The notes under the pieces are model-generated. The model worked only from the letters and a program-made list of their open reading frames with translations. It ran no database searches and had not been told where the DNA came from. Shown in pieces: positions 21,178 to 31,097 of a DNA stretch of 64,000 nt (position 1 is the stretch's first letter; the number at the start of each line of letters is the position of its first letter). Both the position numbers and the translations under genes were made by a program. The stretch spans positions 2,418,001-2,482,000 of the forward strand of contig NC_013892.1 in assembly GCF_000027225.1 (NCBI RefSeq), read 5' to 3'. Source of the DNA: Xenorhabdus bovienii SS-2004 (GTDB lineage: Bacteria > Pseudomonadota > Gammaproteobacteria > Enterobacterales > Enterobacteriaceae).

Positions 21178-21191
21178 TTGATATATCTCAA
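21178..21191 (-). promoter_or_regulatory. FNR box of fnrS
   Basis: On the minus strand the site reads TTGAGATATATCAA, one mismatch from TTGAT-N4-ATCAA. Its centre lies about 42 nt upstream of the predicted fnrS 5' end at 21142, the spacing of a class II FNR-activated promoter. A TATAG-type -10 lies at 21147-21154. Confidence 0.75.
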
Positions 21192-21289
21192 ACCAGATAA
21201 CATTAACCGTTCTATTTTGCGATAACAGCCAGTTTGAGGATAGTAAACTATTAAATCGCCATATGTCTCTTACATTTTTATTTAGTTCC

Positions 21290-22273
21290 CTATAACCATT
21301 TGGTTCGTCTTAACCACCAAGCAAAAATAGTTATCAGTATGAATAGTAAGAGACAGAATATGCCGAATCCAAACCGATACTCATTGCCAGGTATTCCACC
21401 AAGGTTAACGCCAAACAAACCTGTCAAAAAGGTCGTTGGCAGGAATACCATCGTCAACAAAGACATCATATAAATGCGGCGATTCATCGCATCCGCCATC
21501 ATAGACGATATTTCATCTGCAAGGACTGCTGTCCTCGCTATACTGCCATCAAGATCATCTAGCCCCCGCCCGAGACGATCAGCGATCTCCTGCATCAGAC
21601 GACGATCCTCATCATTCATCCAAGGTAGCCGTTCACTGGCCAAACGCAGGAATACATCACGCTGTGGTGCCATATACCGACGCAAAACGATTAATTGTTT
21701 ACGTAATAACACTAATTCTCCGCGTCCGGGGACTTTCTGCTCCAGAATATCGTCCTCAAAACCTATTAGGCTATCATGTAGCTCTTCAATAAAATCGTTC
21801 ATTTCATCGGTAATGGCCCCGGCTATTTCAACCAGCCAATGACCCGTACTTTTGGCACCAACGCCATTATGTAAATCATCCATGGCTTGATCGATACAAC
21901 GAACTTTCCGGTGACGGCTGGAAATAATCATTCTGTCATTGATATAGATGCGGAACGAGACCAAGTGATCAGGACGTGCATTTTCATTGCGATTAACTGT
22001 CCGCAAGGTGATCATCGTGCCTTCGCCAGTGCGAAGCACTTTTGGTCGGATACTTTCACCTGACAACCCTTCTTTCACTGAGGTCGGCAGCAAAGCCGTA
22101 CCCATGATCCATCGCTGGCTAGCCTGATTTTTATAATCAAGGTGCTGCCAGAATGGCTGTTCTGCTGTTGCGGCTTCGTTTTCCCCAAATGCCATGATAC
22201 CTCCCTTGCCATTCAACTGGCAGGAATACACAGCGTCGGAATCTTTAAAAACTGAGCCATAAATCGTTTCCAC
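21290..22273 (-). CDS. zntB: Zinc transporter ZntB
   Basis: This 327-residue CorA-superfamily protein moves Zn2+ across the inner membrane. A long cytoplasmic N-terminal domain is followed by two C-terminal transmembrane helices (about residues 270-322). The GVN loop of the family is present in TGLFGVNLGGIPG. The start is GTG at 22271-22273, supported by AAGGAG five bases upstream. The gene begins 12 nt after mppA on the same strand, so the two are probably cotranscribed. In E. coli these genes lie apart, so the pairing is a local rearrangement. Confidence 0.94.
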   Translation of the reverse strand: METIYGSVFKDSDAVYSCQLNGKGGIMAFGENEAATAEQPFWQHLDYKNQASQRWIMGTALLPTSVKEGLSGESIRPKVLRTGEGTMITLRTVNRNENARPDHLVSFRIYINDRMIISSRHRKVRCIDQAMDDLHNGVGAKSTGHWLVEIAGAITDEMNDFIEELHDSLIGFEDDILEQKVPGRGELVLLRKQLIVLRRYMAPQRDVFLRLASERLPWMNDEDRRLMQEIADRLGRGLDDLDGSIARTAVLADEISSMMADAMNRRIYMMSLLTMVFLPTTFLTGLFGVNLGGIPGNEYRFGFGIFCLLLFILITIFAWWLRRTKWL

Positions 22274-22285
22274 ATCTGCTCCTTT

Positions 22286-23902
22286 TTAGTGCTTGATGAT
22301 GTACATACTATGACTATAGGCCACGTCTTCAGGATTGGTGATCGGGTATCCTTTTAGCCATGATTTGATCAATCGGCCATTGGTATATTGATAAATCGGA
22401 GCAATTGGCGCTTGTTCGGTAATTATTTTTTCTGCCTGATTGTAATCACGGTTTCTCGCCATTTCATCAGTTTCCTGACTAGCTTCTTTTAGCAATGTGT
22501 CATAGGCAGAATTGTGGAATTTAGCGAGATTGCCACTATGCGTTGAAGTCAAAAGAGATAAAAAACTTGATGGCTCATTGTAATCCCCAGTCCAAGATGC
22601 TCTGACGACATCAAAATTACCGGTGTTACGATTATCAACATAGGTTTTCCATTCCTGATTAACTAATTTCACCTCAACACCCAGTTTCTTTTTCCACTCT
22701 GAACTTATTGCAATAGCGATCCGTTGGTTATTTTCTAAGTTGTTATAAAGCAGGGAAAGTTTTAATGGATTACCGAAGCCATATCCGGCCTCTTTCAGTA
22801 ATGTTCTCGCCTGATCATCCAATTCCTGTTGGGTTAAAACTTCATGCTGGCTTTTTTCTGGCTGGAATCCAGCAGTGACATCAGGTGTAAAGCGCCATGC
22901 AGGTTTTTCGTTCGTTCCCAAGATTTTTCCTGCAATCAGTTTCCTATCTATCGTCATGGAAAGCGCTCGCCTAACGCGAATATCATTGGTGGGTGCCCGC
23001 TGTGTATTGAATGCGTAATAATACGTACCTAGTTGATCCGGCGTGAATACTTCTCCTGGGATATCCCGCAATAGTTTCTGATACCTATTTTTAGGGAAAG
23101 ATTCAGTAATATCCAAATCCCCTGCCAAATAACGCTTGGTCGCGTGGGATTCCTGATTGATAGGTAAAAAAGTGACTTTTTTCAATACAGTACTTTTATG
23201 GTCCCAATAATAAGGATTTGGTGTCAGAACAATTTTTTCATTTACAACACGTCCCGTAAGCATAAATGCGCCATTACCAACCAAATGACCGACCCTTGTC
23301 CAATCATTCCCATATTTGTCAACACTCTGTTTATGAACGGGATAAAGACTAAAATTGGTTGTCATATTAGGAAAATAAGGAACAGGACGATCTAGGCTGA
23401 CTTTTAATGTATATGGATCAATCGCTTCCACTCCCAACTTTTCTGATGGTAATTTGCCATCAATAATTTCCTGTGCATTCTGAATGCCTGATAAAGCCGC
23501 AAACCAAGAAAAAGAGGATGCATTAGCAGGATTAACCAACCTCCGCCAGCTATAAACAAAATCAGATGCCGTGACCTTGTCACCGTTAGACCAGTGTGCA
23601 TTCTGCCGTAACGTAAATACCCACGTCTGGTTGTCTGTTGTCTTCCAATCAATAGCAACGCCAGGGATGGGCTCTCCATAAACATCCTGATTCACCAATC
23701 CTTCAAGCAGGTCACGCAGCACCTGTGCTTCTGTCAAGCCAAAGGATTTAATAGGATCCAATGATGCAGGTTCATCTTTCAATTGACGAACCAGTTCCTG
23801 ACGGCCGTCAAGTTGAGTTCCAATAGGTACATTAGCGGCAGAAACAGAAAAAGAAAGTCCAGTCATCAGCAATACAGAGGGAAGCAACTTAAAATTATGC
23901 AT
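22286..23902 (-). CDS. mppA: Periplasmic murein peptide-binding protein MppA
   Basis: This 538-residue extracytoplasmic solute-binding protein (family 5) has a signal peptide ending VSAA at about residue 23. Homology to E. coli MppA (537 residues) runs end to end, including KDEPASLDP near the N-terminus, FLPINQESHATKRYLAGDLD in the middle and the C-terminal GYPITNPEDVAYSHSMYIIKH. MppA delivers the murein tripeptide L-Ala-gamma-D-Glu-mDap to the Opp permease for wall recycling. OppA is the alternative, but the match to MppA and the tpx/tyrR neighbourhood favour MppA. Confidence 0.88.
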   Translation of the reverse strand: MHNFKLLPSVLLMTGLSFSVSAANVPIGTQLDGRQELVRQLKDEPASLDPIKSFGLTEAQVLRDLLEGLVNQDVYGEPIPGVAIDWKTTDNQTWVFTLRQNAHWSNGDKVTASDFVYSWRRLVNPANASSFSWFAALSGIQNAQEIIDGKLPSEKLGVEAIDPYTLKVSLDRPVPYFPNMTTNFSLYPVHKQSVDKYGNDWTRVGHLVGNGAFMLTGRVVNEKIVLTPNPYYWDHKSTVLKKVTFLPINQESHATKRYLAGDLDITESFPKNRYQKLLRDIPGEVFTPDQLGTYYYAFNTQRAPTNDIRVRRALSMTIDRKLIAGKILGTNEKPAWRFTPDVTAGFQPEKSQHEVLTQQELDDQARTLLKEAGYGFGNPLKLSLLYNNLENNQRIAIAISSEWKKKLGVEVKLVNQEWKTYVDNRNTGNFDVVRASWTGDYNEPSSFLSLLTSTHSGNLAKFHNSAYDTLLKEASQETDEMARNRDYNQAEKIITEQAPIAPIYQYTNGRLIKSWLKGYPITNPEDVAYSHSMYIIKH

Positions 23903-24068
23903 GAATTTTTGCCTTGTGAGTCTAAAAATTATCCTAAGAATAAATTATAAAACATTGTTAACTAAAGGAAGGCAGAGTATTTCTGAATATCGCGTCTATT
24001 TTGGTGGGCAAGATCGCACTCTTCCTTTACACTGATAATGCAGTTTACTTAATCAAGGAATAAAAACC

Positions 24069-24572
24069 ATGACACAAACAGTCAAGTTTCAAGGTAGCGA
24101 TATCACCATTAATGGAGATTTTCCACAGGTAGGCCAAACAACAAAAGAATTCTCACTGGTAGCTAAAGATCTCGCCGATGTGACACTGAGCCAGTACGCA
24201 GGAAAAAGAAAAGTACTCAATATTTTCCCAAGTATTGATACCGGTGTTTGTGCCACATCCGTCCGTAAATTCAATCAAGTTGCCAGCGAACTGAATAATA
24301 CTGTCGTGCTTTGCATTTCAGCAGACTTACCTTTTGCACAATCCCGTTTCTGTGGTGCTGAAGGTTTGTCAAATGTGGTGATGCTTTCTACATTACGTGG
24401 TGGTAAATTTCACGAAGATTACGGTGTTGCGATAAGCCAAGGCCCATTAGTTGGGTTAACTGCACGTGCCGTTGTTGTCTTGGATGAAAATAATCAGGTT
24501 ATTTATAGCCAGCTAGTTGATGAAATCACCAATGAACCTGACTATGACAGCGCATTATCAATACTAAAATAA
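24069..24572 (+). CDS. tpx: Thiol peroxidase
   Basis: This 167-residue atypical 2-Cys peroxiredoxin reduces alkyl hydroperoxides and H2O2 with thioredoxin. The peroxidatic Cys61 is in [11 protein letters not shown] and the resolving Cys95 in SRFCGAEG. It is a single-gene unit, transcribed away from mppA, with the ribosome binding site AAGGAATAAAACC. An inverted repeat follows at 24636-24666. Confidence 0.96.
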   Translation: MTQTVKFQGSDITINGDFPQVGQTTKEFSLVAKDLADVTLSQYAGKRKVLNIFPSIDTGVCATSVRKFNQVASELNNTVVLCISADLPFAQSRFCGAEGLSNVVMLSTLRGGKFHEDYGVAISQGPLVGLTARAVVVLDENNQVIYSQLVDEITNEPDYDSALSILK

Positions 24573-25031
24573 AATAAAATTACTTTTGTTTTCCAACATG
24601 GCAAACCAATTGTTTTATAGATAAAATTTATTTTCTTGGCGGCGAGCTATTTGTAGTTGCCGCCAACTTATTTTATCAGTACACCAAAAAAATCCTCATT
24701 TCAGTAATGATAACTGACAAAATACACAGAAATCATACAACCTAATATCCCCCATAAAAAATAATTTCAAATCAAAATATTAAAAACCACCTATTTCTTA
24801 AATTCATTATTTTATTATTTGACAGTCATTTCTATAAATAAAATTAATATCAATATAATTTAATTGAAAAGCAATTAACTATATGAAATAGTTCATTCAA
24901 ATTAGTAATATGAATTACATGGAAAGGTACATCCTGACTATGGTGAAGGATGATGTTTCACCTACAGGTATCGTTCGAGCAAGGTGAGTTTCAATACACA
25001 AATTAGATCTGTGTTCAGGAGAACATTCATT
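24573..25031. other. AT-rich spacer between tpx and the kinase gene
   Basis: This 459 bp spacer contains the tpx hairpin at its left end and no gene that I can support. Its last 110 bp before the kinase start holds two short complementary pairs (ATCCT/AGGAT and TCACCT/AGGTGA) that could fold the kinase leader. Confidence 0.5.
24636..24666 (+). terminator. Inverted repeat after tpx
   Basis: A perfect 8 bp stem TTGGCGGC / GCCGCCAA has a 15-base loop, followed by CTTATTTT. It is GC-rich against an AT-rich background. It is probably the tpx terminator. Confidence 0.65.
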
Positions 25032-25955
25032 ATGCAGAATACTCATAATAACTACTCAAATGGCGAGTTTTCTCTATCTCATACACTTCCTATAGGGTAT
25101 TGTTTCAACGAATTTAAAATTGAAGAAGTCATTGGCGAAGGGGGATTCAGTATTGTATATCGTGCATGGAATCACCGACTGAGATGCACTATGGCTATTA
25201 AAGAATATATGCCTTCTATTCTTGTTGTACGTCGTCAGGATCTAAAGCTAAATCTACGCAGAGCAAGTCTCAAAAAGAGATTTCAGGTCGGGCTACATAA
25301 TTTTATGCATGAAGCCCATTTGATGTCCTGTTTTAATCACCCCTGCCTGCCACGCTTTCTGCGTTTCTGGCAACAAAATAGTACTGCTTATATTGCAACT
25401 CCATTTTACAGTGGGATAACATTAAAAAAATTACAAACGAAATGCCCGAAGATCATCAATCAGAATTGGATTTATAATATGTTGTTTCCTTTGCTTGATG
25501 CTATCGATACGCTCCACCAAGCAGGATATCTGCACTGTGATATTTCTCTGGATAATATTCTTATTCAAGATGATCAGTTACCCATATTACTTGATTTAGG
25601 CTCTGCCAGAAAAGCAACGGAACGTTTGTCAGATGAAAAGGAAGTGACCATAAGTCCTGGATTTACGGCTGTTGAGCAATACACCGTCAACGAAGAAGGG
25701 CAACAAGGTCCTTGGACAGATATTTACTCTCTAGGAGCGGTATTGCATACCTTGATTGTCGGAACCCCTCCCCCAGTCAGTATTGTGCGAAATATTGAAG
25801 ATAACTATCTGCCATTGAGTAAGCTTTGTCCTGCGGGATATTCTTCATCATTTTTACATATAATTGACCGTACTTTGAAAATAAAACTATCAGAACGCCC
25901 ATTGTCTATAACAGAACTAATAACGCAGATAAAAGCGTCGACTATAAAGACATGA
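25032..25955 (+). CDS. Hanks-type serine/threonine protein kinase, orphan
   Basis: This is a 307-residue soluble eukaryotic-like kinase without membrane segment or extra domain. All catalytic elements are present: glycine loop GEGGFS (35-40), Lys57 in AIKEYMP, helix-C Glu94 in FMHEAHLM, catalytic Asp170 and Asn175 in HCDISLDNIL, and metal-binding Asp188 in LLDLGSAR. SPGFTAVEQY is the activation segment end and GPWTDIYSLGAVLHTL follows. The HRD motif reads HCD, so it is a non-RD kinase. The start at 25032 has AGGAGA about 10 nt upstream; a GTG at 24984 is less likely. No phosphatase or substrate gene lies beside it. In E. coli tpx and tyrR are adjacent, so the gene looks inserted. Its role is unknown. 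Confidence 0.9.
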   Translation: MQNTHNNYSNGEFSLSHTLPIGYCFNEFKIEEVIGEGGFSIVYRAWNHRLRCTMAIKEYMPSILVVRRQDLKLNLRRASLKKRFQVGLHNFMHEAHLMSCFNHPCLPRFLRFWQQNSTAYIATPFYSGITLKKLQTKCPKIINQNWIYNMLFPLLDAIDTLHQAGYLHCDISLDNILIQDDQLPILLDLGSARKATERLSDEKEVTISPGFTAVEQYTVNEEGQQGPWTDIYSLGAVLHTLIVGTPPPVSIVRNIEDNYLPLSKLCPAGYSSSFLHIIDRTLKIKLSERPLSITELITQIKASTIKT

Positions 25956-26132
25956 CGAGTCTCTGTATTATTTTAAACCCGACCAAACACCTTTACGGCT
26001 TACATTCCTCCCGTAAGTTCAAACAGCGAATAATCACCAGGTAATCCTTTCATTTATGAAGTCCAAAAATTGGCCCCATCAGATAAAATATTTGATGGAG
26101 CTAATACTTAACAACAGCTAATTTGATGAAAA

Positions 26133-27716
26133 CTACTCATCATCTTCATGTTCGGCCATCTGTTTTTTCCCGCTTAAACTATATTCACGTAATTTATTCG
26201 CGATGGCTGTGTGAGAAACTCCTAGCCGTTTAGCCAGTTTTCGGGTGCTTGGATAATGACGGTAAAGGCGAATGAGTACAGAACGTTCAAAACGTTTACT
26301 AATTTCATCCAAAGAGCCTGACAAAATATCGTCACTGAATGCAACCTCTGTCTCTAATTCAGGTAACTGAATATCCTGAGGGCGTAACTGGTGACCTTCA
26401 AACTGAGTTAGTGCCCGATAAATAGCATTGCGCAATTGTCTGACATTTCCCGGCCAATGATAACTACACAAAAAGTGTTCCAGTTCATGAGCGAATTTAG
26501 GCTTTTCTAACCCCTGTTCTTCAGCAAAGCGGGTAACAAAAAAATCCGCCAACGGCATGATATCCGCCTGACGTTCCCGCAAAGGAGGCAATGTGATAGT
26601 CAATACATTAAGCCGATAATAGAGATCCTCCCTGAATTCCCCCTTCTGCACCAGCTCGACCAAGTTTTTTTGGGTAGCGCAGATAATCCTGACATCAACT
26701 TTGACTTCATCATCTTCACCAACACGACGAAACGTCCCATCATTGAGAAAACGCAGTAACTTGATCTGCATTTGTGGCGACATTTCACCAATTTCATCCA
26801 ACAAAACCGTGCCGCCATTAGCCTGCTCAAAAAAACCTTTCTTACCTTCCAGTGCATTCGGATAAGCTCCTGCGGCATAACCGAACAGCTCGCTTTCTGC
26901 AACATCATCCGGCATGGAAGCACAATTCAATCCTAGAAAAGGCTGTTTTCTTCTTGAACTCCGCAGGTGGCAAGCTTTGGCAAACTCATCTTTTCCTGTT
27001 CCTGTATCACCAATCAGCAATAAAGGTGCATCCAGCATCGCTATTTTACGTATTTGCTCAACGACATGAACCATTTTCGGGCCGACAGCAACAATTTTGT
27101 CAAAAGCACTGTCATCGCTCACAGTAAACTTTTTACGCGATGGGACAAGAGCAACACGCGTGGTTGAACGAAGCATAATCACAGCTCCCACACATTTAAC
27201 AGACTGATTTTCATCCGTTAATTGCATGGGAATAATATCCATGCAGTAATCTTGACCTTTGATGACTAAATTTGCCGAATGAGGTTGATGATGTTCACTC
27301 TCAAGCCAGCGGAGGAAATTGTAATTACTGATAAGGTGGCCAATGTTTTTTTGACCAATTCTCTCTTTGTTGAGACCAAATAATACTAAAGATGCCGGAT
27401 TAACCAGATCAATATTTCCTTTCATATCAATAGAAAATATGGGCTCAGGAACAGACTCCAGCAATGTCCACATTGCCCTGTGCTCTTTTTCTGACGGCAT
27501 AAAAGCAACCGTCCTGACATCTATTACTCCGTTAATACGGCGAATTTCCGCCATCAATAAGCGAAAGGTGTTGAAATCAATTTGAGTAAAATTAAGGTAA
27601 ATACGACGTGCAGGAGAAATCTCAATTCCTTTCAGGTCAATATTTCGTAAAACCAATAAATCAAGTAGCTCGCGTGTCAACCCAATTCGATCCTGACAAG
27701 TAACTTCCAATCGCAT
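26133..27716 (-). CDS. tyrR: Transcriptional regulator TyrR
   Basis: This 527-residue regulator of aromatic amino acid biosynthesis and transport has an N-terminal ACT domain (1-75), a PAS domain (about 80-190), a central AAA+ domain and a C-terminal Fis-type helix-turn-helix (TRKLAKRLGVSHTAIANKLREY). The ATP-binding loop is GDTGTGKDEFAK. The GAFTGA loop that contacts sigma-54 in relatives reads GAYPNA here, which fits TyrR acting on sigma-70 promoters. It is slightly longer than E. coli TyrR (513), mostly at the C-terminal tail. It lies downstream of ycjF on the same strand, as in E. coli. Confidence 0.95.
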   Translation of the reverse strand: MRLEVTCQDRIGLTRELLDLLVLRNIDLKGIEISPARRIYLNFTQIDFNTFRLLMAEIRRINGVIDVRTVAFMPSEKEHRAMWTLLESVPEPIFSIDMKGNIDLVNPASLVLFGLNKERIGQKNIGHLISNYNFLRWLESEHHQPHSANLVIKGQDYCMDIIPMQLTDENQSVKCVGAVIMLRSTTRVALVPSRKKFTVSDDSAFDKIVAVGPKMVHVVEQIRKIAMLDAPLLLIGDTGTGKDEFAKACHLRSSRRKQPFLGLNCASMPDDVAESELFGYAAGAYPNALEGKKGFFEQANGGTVLLDEIGEMSPQMQIKLLRFLNDGTFRRVGEDDEVKVDVRIICATQKNLVELVQKGEFREDLYYRLNVLTITLPPLRERQADIMPLADFFVTRFAEEQGLEKPKFAHELEHFLCSYHWPGNVRQLRNAIYRALTQFEGHQLRPQDIQLPELETEVAFSDDILSGSLDEISKRFERSVLIRLYRHYPSTRKLAKRLGVSHTAIANKLREYSLSGKKQMAEHEDDE

Positions 27717-27845
27717 TTATTCCGACCTTATTTACACGATGTTCATAGCCGTCTGAAATGTTACCCGTTACGGTGCAATAGATGAAGCCCCTGTCAGTAA
27801 AAGTTGACGATAAAACAGGGCGTCAAAATAACGTGACAGTAACCA

Positions 27846-28934
27846 CTATTTGATTACTGCGCTGTTCTCTGTTCCTTTTACTGCACTTTTCATCTTCGTC
27901 GGTAACGTGCTTTTAAGCTGAGTGATCAACTGGTGACGGAAATCCCCCAGTTTTGGCTTATCACTATCAATCCACGGTAAAGGACGGCACAGTTCCATTG
28001 CCTTGATACCCAAGCGTGCCGTCAGCAACCCGGCACCAATACCTTGAGCGGCACGTGCCGAAAGCCGGGCAGCAATGTCCTGTGACAGCCAATCCATACC
28101 AACTTCCCTGACCAGCTCCGATGCACCAGCAAAAGCTATATTCAACAAAACCAATCGGAACAGGCGAATACGGCTGAAATAGCCCAATTCGATCCCATAT
28201 AATGCCGCAATGCGATTAATAAGGCGAATGTTTCGCCATGCAATAAAGGCCATATCCACGATAGCCAGTGGGCTGACAGCAATCATTAAAGCCGATTCTG
28301 CTGCCGAGCGGCTGATCTCCTTTTTAGCCTGAACATCCAAAACAGGCTGAACATGTTTGCTGTAGAGCATGACGATTTCACGATCATTATGTGTCTCATG
28401 TACCGCAGCCTGCCAACGTTGCAATGCCGGATGCTGCTGCCCGATTCCAGCCTGCTCCGCCAGCTTCTCACAAAATTGACGCCCTTTACCTATGCCATGA
28501 CTTTGCAATAATGACTTCGCTATATCGCGCTCTTCTGTCCGTTGACGCAAACGATAAAGACGCTGCCATTCGCTTATTACAGTACCTATGCCTGCAAAAA
28601 CAATCATGCTGCCTGCGGCGGCCACCCCCAGCGAAATCCAATCGTGTTGCTGCCATGATTGGTATATCCATTGAATAAACTGCGCAACCACACTAATACC
28701 CAACAACAGAACCGCACCAGAAAAAACTTTTCGCCAAAAACTACGCTTTGGTTTCAGAGCGGCATTGACTGCGCCTTCAAACTCGCTTTTTTGCTCTTCT
28801 GCTTCCCGTTCAGGCGCGACTGGACAAAACTCATTTTCCTGTCCATTGAATTCTTTCTTAGATTTCAATGAGGGTTCCGACTGGGTCTTTAAACAATCGT
28901 CGAAATCAATTCTCGGTTTCAAGGGATCAGTCAT
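27846..28934 (-). CDS. ycjF: DUF697 inner membrane protein YcjF
   Basis: This 362-residue protein is of the UPF0283/DUF697 group. An acidic N-terminal region of about 70 residues is followed by two membrane segments (about 71-90 and 100-120) and a C-terminal DUF697 domain. Its start overlaps the ycjX stop by four bases (ATGA), so the two are translationally coupled. E. coli ycjXF belongs to the phage shock regulon; the same gene order after psp suggests that here too, although the biochemical role is not established. Confidence 0.9.
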   Translation of the reverse strand: MTDPLKPRIDFDDCLKTQSEPSLKSKKEFNGQENEFCPVAPEREAEEQKSEFEGAVNAALKPKRSFWRKVFSGAVLLLGISVVAQFIQWIYQSWQQHDWISLGVAAAGSMIVFAGIGTVISEWQRLYRLRQRTEERDIAKSLLQSHGIGKGRQFCEKLAEQAGIGQQHPALQRWQAAVHETHNDREIVMLYSKHVQPVLDVQAKKEISRSAAESALMIAVSPLAIVDMAFIAWRNIRLINRIAALYGIELGYFSRIRLFRLVLLNIAFAGASELVREVGMDWLSQDIAARLSARAAQGIGAGLLTARLGIKAMELCRPLPWIDSDKPKLGDFRHQLITQLKSTLPTKMKSAVKGTENSAVIK

Positions 28935-30328
28935 GTTAGTTTATCTCCCAATAAAAACTCCATCGCACTGTCCATACGGATGTGAGGTAACGGTGTATCT
29001 ACATTTACTTGTTTTGGCCGAAAAGATTCAAAATTAAACCCTTGTTTTTGCCAGAAGTCATTGTTCGGTAAACGCTGTGGCACCTCTCCCGGGAAAAACG
29101 TCAGCAATTTATCATCTGACAACCGATTTCCCTTGATAGCGGGGATTTTTTCACCATCGTGAAGCACAATACCACTTTCAGTAGCCTGAACAGATGCTAA
29201 ACCAACACAATCCATGCTGATCCCTTCAAAAGCCGCATTCTGCCACGCTTCCTGAACTAATTGCTGTAAGAGAGATATGAGGTTAGCGTGTTGATCAGCA
29301 GTCACGTGATCAGCTTTGCTTGCTGCAAACATCAATTTATCAATGCAAGGTGAAAATAAGCGGCGAAATAAGGTTCGCTTACCATAATGAAAACTCTGCA
29401 TGAGCTGTGCCAGAGCCAGACGCATGTCGTTAAAAGCCGGTGGACCGCTGTTTAATGGCTGCAAACAATCAACCAGAACAATTTGTCGATCAAAACGAAG
29501 AAAGTGCTCTTTATAAAAACCTTTTACAATGTGATCGCAGTAGTAGGCAAATCGTTCCCGCAACATACCAATATTGGTATGTTTATCCGCCTTGGCCAGT
29601 TGTGACTCCCCGATGCCGTTAATATCCAGCCACGGAAAAAATTGTAGTGCCGGCGCCCCTGCCAGATCACCCGGTAATATGAAACGACCCGGCTGAATGA
29701 AATGCAACCCCTGAGCTTTGCATTGATGCAGATAATGCGTATAAGCCTGTGCGATTCTGGCAAGCAAATTTTCATCGGCAGGTGCCAGGGGATCGCACTG
29801 TTGGCATAATTCGAGCCATGGTTTAGCCCAATCTGCCCTTTCCCCTTTCAGCATACCGTTCATCTGTCGTGACCATGCCAGATAATTCTGCTCCAACATC
29901 GGTAAATCCAGTAACCATTCCCCCGGATAATCAACGATTTCCAGATACAGGGTGGAAGTTTCTTTGAGATAACGCAGCAGGGAATCTTCAGAGCGATAAC
30001 GCAGAGCCAGACGGATTTCACTCACGCCCTGCGTTGGTATTGGCCAATAAGGGGGTGTATCGTGCAATGCGGTAATATTTTCATCATAAGCAAAACGGGG
30101 AACACCAAAATCCCGTTGAGGCACCCGCTTCACACCAAGTAAACGCCCATCCCGCACAGCAGAAAACAACGGCAATCTAGCCCCGCTGTGGACATGAAGA
30201 AGCTGGTTCACCAAAGAAGTAATAAATGCCGTTTTTCCACTACGGCTTAATCCTGTCACCGCCAGCCGCAAATGACGGTCTACTCCACGATTAACAAGAG
30301 ATTTCAATTCGTTTTGCAACCGTTTCAT
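28931..30328 (-). CDS. ycjX: YcjX family P-loop GTPase-like protein
   Basis: This 465-residue protein is the same length as E. coli YcjX. The Walker A loop is [10 protein letters not shown] near residue 27, and [19 protein letters not shown] resembles a G3-type segment. It is soluble. The start at 30328 is chosen over 30358 because AGGAGAAAC precedes it and it gives the conserved [20 protein letters not shown]. It is upstream of ycjF and downstream of pspC, and is probably expressed from the sigma-54 psp promoter as well as any local promoter in the 153 bp before it. Confidence 0.93.
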   Translation of the reverse strand: MKRLQNELKSLVNRGVDRHLRLAVTGLSRSGKTAFITSLVNQLLHVHSGARLPLFSAVRDGRLLGVKRVPQRDFGVPRFAYDENITALHDTPPYWPIPTQGVSEIRLALRYRSEDSLLRYLKETSTLYLEIVDYPGEWLLDLPMLEQNYLAWSRQMNGMLKGERADWAKPWLELCQQCDPLAPADENLLARIAQAYTHYLHQCKAQGLHFIQPGRFILPGDLAGAPALQFFPWLDINGIGESQLAKADKHTNIGMLRERFAYYCDHIVKGFYKEHFLRFDRQIVLVDCLQPLNSGPPAFNDMRLALAQLMQSFHYGKRTLFRRLFSPCIDKLMFAASKADHVTADQHANLISLLQQLVQEAWQNAAFEGISMDCVGLASVQATESGIVLHDGEKIPAIKGNRLSDDKLLTFFPGEVPQRLPNNDFWQKQGFNFESFRPKQVNVDTPLPHIRMDSAMEFLLGDKLT

Positions 30329-30481
30329 GTTTCTCCTAAATGGAATACCGTGACTCAATTTATATCCGGCCTGGTAACATCAACAGAATTATTGCCAAAA
30401 TTTGGCATCCTCACTGTCGTTACTGGCCAGATTTCATATTTATCTATGGCTTAGATGCTATTGCATAAAGTTTGCCACGGT

Positions 30482-30844
30482 TTAAAGCTGACGAAAACGG
30501 CTGCGCACACTGTAGGTATCAGAGGTGATATAGCGCTCCATCTGACGCAGGCGCATTTCACCTGCCCTCAGTTGGTAATCAACCTCATCCAGTATCTTTT
30601 GTCCCGATGGCCTCTTATTTATGTCCTCTGCCTGATATCCCGCTGGCGCGGGATCCATAACAAAGGTCAAGATAATATATACCAATACCGTGAAGCCAAA
30701 TAATCCAAAGAACAACGATAATACCGTGATGGTACGCATGAGCGGAACCGGTACATTAAAATAACTCGCCAACCCAGCACAAACTCCTTTCACCATCCCC
30801 TGCTCTGGAAGACGGTAAAGTTTCCGGCGATAAGTATTCGACAT
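30482..30844 (-). CDS. pspC: Phage shock protein C
   Basis: This 120-residue inner-membrane protein senses envelope stress with PspB and releases PspA from PspF. The N-terminal PspC domain (MVKGVCAGLASYF) is followed by a hydrophobic segment (residues 38-62) and a charged C-terminal tail. It overlaps the end of pspB by one base, indicating coupled translation. In E. coli pspD comes next; no pspD frame is present in the 153 bp before ycjX. Confidence 0.94.
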   Translation of the reverse strand: MSNTYRRKLYRLPEQGMVKGVCAGLASYFNVPVPLMRTITVLSLFFGLFGFTVLVYIILTFVMDPAPAGYQAEDINKRPSGQKILDEVDYQLRAGEMRLRQMERYITSDTYSVRSRFRQL

Positions 30845-31065
30845 TATGATTGCCTCCAGTTTGGATGCTCTGCATCAAGTATCTCTTCCAGCGTTTTAAT
30901 TCGCTCCTGCATATGCCGTGCATTCTCTGCCAATTGCTCCAAACGCTGAATTTCATTGCTCCCTAACTGACCCCGACTCTGGTTACTATAGTGCAACCAC
31001 AACCAGATGGGTAAAACAAAAAGCACGAAGAGGATCAGCGGGATTCCAAGAAATATATAGCCCAT
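30844..31065 (-). CDS. pspB: Phage shock protein B
   Basis: This 73-residue protein has one N-terminal membrane helix (MGYIFLGIPLILFVLFVLPIWLWLHY) and a cytoplasmic coiled coil (EIQRLEQLAENARHMQERIKTLEEIL). It partners PspC in signal transduction. It lies 32 nt after pspA and overlaps pspC by one base. Confidence 0.95.
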   Translation of the reverse strand: MGYIFLGIPLILFVLFVLPIWLWLHYSNQSRGQLGSNEIQRLEQLAENARHMQERIKTLEEILDAEHPNWRQS

Positions 31066-31097
31066 TATCTTTCCTTAAATGGTGAGTCAATGATTAA

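Noticed and set aside
26850..26910. TyrR lacking the GAFTGA loop taken as a defect
   Set aside because: TyrR proteins act on sigma-70 promoters and normally lack this loop, so GAYPNA is expected.
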